Assembly (NCBI GenBank): GCA_041488155.1
Contig: JBGPOS010000122.1
Coordinates: forward strand, 1 to 5,958
Direction of reading: 5' to 3'
Length of the DNA stretch: 5,958 nucleotides
Source: JBGPOS01 sp041488155
GTDB taxonomy: Bacteria; Chloroflexota; Dehalococcoidia; Tepidiformales; Tepidiformaceae
The position numbers were made by a program, and so were the translations under genes. The notes under the pieces were generated by a model. That model did not search any database. It was not told the origin of the DNA and saw nothing but the letters and a program-made list of their open reading frames with translations. This document shows positions 4,748 through 5,958 of this stretch, piece after piece (position 1 is the stretch's first letter; every line of letters begins with the position of its first letter).

Positions 4748-5882
4748 AGCCACGTCCCCTCCCCGCGTAGTCGTAGGCATGTCGGGCGGCGTCGATAGCT
4801 CCGTCGCGGCGGCCCTGCTTGTCGAGGCGGGCTACGAGGTGGTCGGGGTGACGATGAGGTTGTGGACTGAGGAGCGGCCCGAAGAGCTCAGCGGGCGCCA
4901 GCAGTGTTGCGGCGTGGAGGACATCGACGACGCGCGGCGCGTAGCCGGACAACTCGGCATCCGCCACTACGTGCTGAACTTCGAAGAGGAGTTCCGGGAG
5001 CACGTCGTCGACGCCTTTGTGGCGGACTACGCCGCCGGGCGCACTCCGAATCCGTGTGTGCGATGCAACGAGCACATCAAGTATCGGGCGCTGCTCGATC
5101 GTTTGCCGGCGTTCGAAGCGGCGTTCGTGGCGACGGGACACTATGCGCGCGTGGAGCATGCGGCCGACTCGGGCGGGTTCCATCGCCTGCTTCGCGCCGC
5201 CGATCGGACCAAGGACCAATCGTATGTGCTCTACATGCTCCAGCAGGATCAATTGGCGCGGCTGTTGCTGCCGATCGGTGGGCTCACCAAGGCGGAGGTG
5301 CGGGCGCACGCTCGGCGGCTCGGGCTGGACGTTGCGGACAAGCCGGATAGCTACGAGATCTGCTTCGTGCCCGGTAACGATTACCGCGCCTTCCTCGAGG
5401 GGCGAGCTCCGTCGGCCCCCGGGGAGATGCGCGACACCGGCGGATCGCTGGTCGCACATCACCAGGGAGTGGCCGCCTACACCGTTGGGCAGCGAAAGGG
5501 ACTGGGGGTGGCGTTGGGCGAGCCACGCTACGTGACGGCGATCGACGCCGAGCGCAAAGTCGTCACGATCGGGCCGGAGGAAGACCTCTACTCGGACGAG
5601 GTCGAGGTCGACGAGGTGCGTTGGACACGGGGCCTGCCTGTTACGATCGGATCGTCGATTGAAGCGAAGACGCGCTACCGTTCGGAGCCCGCGAAGGCGA
5701 CCCTCCTGGCGACAGAAGAAACAACCGCGAGCATCCGCTTCGACCGCGCGCAGCGCGCGGTCACACCGGGGCAGGCGATCGCCTTCTACGACGGCGAAGA
5801 GGTGCTCGGTGGGGGCACCATCCAACTCGCGCGCCGCTCGGAGCACCCTCGGGCAACGGACTCCGCGACCGCTTCCGTCTAG
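4746..5882 (+). CDS. mnmA: tRNA-specific 2-thiouridylase MnmA
   Basis: MnmA activates U34 of Lys, Glu and Gln tRNAs with ATP and inserts sulfur to make 2-thiouridine in the anticodon. From ATA 4746 the protein is 378 residues, close to the family norm. The ATP-binding PP-loop S-G-G-V-D-S-S is at 13-19. The G-R-Q-Q-C-C loop is at 50-55. The active-site segment N-P-C-V-R-C-N-E-H-I-K-Y contains Cys104 and Cys107; Cys107 aligns with the E. coli catalytic Cys102. The second cysteine of the pair is Cys206 in S-Y-E-I-C-F-V-P. T-V-G-Q-R-K-G-L-G-V is at 246-255, followed by the C-terminal beta-barrel domain. Start choice is unusual: ATA 4746 has a strong ribosome site and gives the standard beginning A-T-S-P-P-R-V-V-V-G-M-S-G-G. 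ATG 4662 would overlap rsfS and add 28 unrelated residues; ATG 4779 would begin at Met12, just before the PP-loop, removing its leading strand. Confidence 0.95.
   Translation: MATSPPRVVVGMSGGVDSSVAAALLVEAGYEVVGVTMRLWTEERPEELSGRQQCCGVEDIDDARRVAGQLGIRHYVLNFEEEFREHVVDAFVADYAAGRTPNPCVRCNEHIKYRALLDRLPAFEAAFVATGHYARVEHAADSGGFHRLLRAADRTKDQSYVLYMLQQDQLARLLLPIGGLTKAEVRAHARRLGLDVADKPDSYEICFVPGNDYRAFLEGRAPSAPGEMRDTGGSLVAHHQGVAAYTVGQRKGLGVALGEPRYVTAIDAERKVVTIGPEEDLYSDEVEVDEVRWTRGLPVTIGSSIEAKTRYRSEPAKATLLATEETTASIRFDRAQRAVTPGQAIAFYDGEEVLGGGTIQLARRSEHPRATDSATASV
4756..4762 (-). promoter_or_regulatory. Ribosome binding site supporting the rsfS ATG at 4747
   Basis: GGAGGGG on the minus strand (4762-4756) lies 8 bases before ATG 4747. 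It favours that start over ATG 4780. It also falls within codons 4 to 6 of mnmA if mnmA starts at ATA 4746. Confidence 0.6.
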
Positions 5883-5958
5883 CGCATGCGCTGCGGCTGC
5901 GAGGCTTCTTCGGGCGTGGTGAAGATGCTCCCGAAGGTCTGCGGGAACTGCTGGAACA
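5879..5958 (-). CDS. Possible C-terminal end of a minus-strand gene (5' end outside window)
   Basis: Reading leftwards from the right edge, one minus-strand frame is open for 25 whole codons and ends at TAG 5881-5879. The residues are Q/P/F-rich (F-Q-Q-F-P-Q-T-F-G-S-I-F-T-T-P-E-E-A-S-Q-P-Q-R-M-R), and 23 of the 25 codons end in G or C, like the real genes here. Its stop overlaps the mnmA stop in the sequence CTAG, matching the other convergent pair in this window. No family is recognisable from so short a tail. A competing plus-strand reading from ATG 5886 contains C-x-C and C-x2-C, but it has no ribosome site. Confidence 0.4.
   Translation of the reverse strand, partial: FQQFPQTFGSIFTTPEEASQPQRMR

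Noticed and set aside
4554..5846. 430-codon minus-strand open frame opposite mnmA
   Set aside because: It is antisense to a clear MnmA coding sequence, has no recognisable domain, and is R/H/G/P-rich as expected from the codon periodicity of a GC-rich gene read backwards.
5886..5958. Plus-strand start ATG 5886 with C-x-C and C-x2-C residues
   Set aside because: It has no ribosome site after the mnmA stop and only 24 codons are visible; the minus-strand tail with an interlocked stop fits slightly better, though neither is certain.

Overview
This is a GC-rich bacterial chromosomal segment, roughly two-thirds G+C by eye, with strong G/C preference at third codon positions. It has tightly packed genes on both strands and no mobile element, phage, CRISPR, rRNA or tRNA feature. 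The protein mix (paired DinB-fold proteins, an alpha/beta hydrolase ending in an S-H-F-I-P-M motif, an MnmA with a Gln-Gln-Cys-Cys loop and an NPCVRC active site) fits a Chloroflexota-type organism such as Dehalococcoidia or relatives. That assignment is inference, and a high-GC actinobacterial-type host cannot be excluded.

Layout, left to right: (1) the C-terminal end of a zinc-type alcohol dehydrogenase (+), followed by a perfect palindrome of a common dispersed type; (2) a DinB/maleylpyruvate-isomerase-like protein (+), probably starting at TTG 292; (3) a 65-residue putative zinc-binding protein (-) that ends 7 bases from the DinB stop, with a candidate promoter and operator-like palindrome upstream; (4) an alpha/beta hydrolase (-) and a second DinB protein (+) diverging from a very short region in which both look leaderless; (5) an aldo/keto reductase (-), whose stop codon overlaps that of the second DinB gene; (6) a RimJ/RimL-like GNAT acetyltransferase (-); (7) the ribosomal silencing factor rsfS (-), head-to-head with (8) the tRNA 2-thiouridylase gene mnmA (+); (9) a short reading frame at the right edge (-) that may be the end of another gene, with its stop overlapping the mnmA stop.

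The genes do not form one pathway. The left part is small-molecule metabolism and detoxification-type enzymes (dehydrogenase, DinB-fold proteins, hydrolase, aldo/keto reductase). The right part is translation housekeeping (rsfS, mnmA) plus an acetyltransferase. I see no convincing new multi-gene system. The most notable signal is the rsfS/mnmA junction. There the best mnmA start is a non-canonical ATA with a strong ribosome binding site, and the two start codons overlap head-to-head. Each gene's ribosome binding site then lies inside codons 4 to 6 of the other gene.
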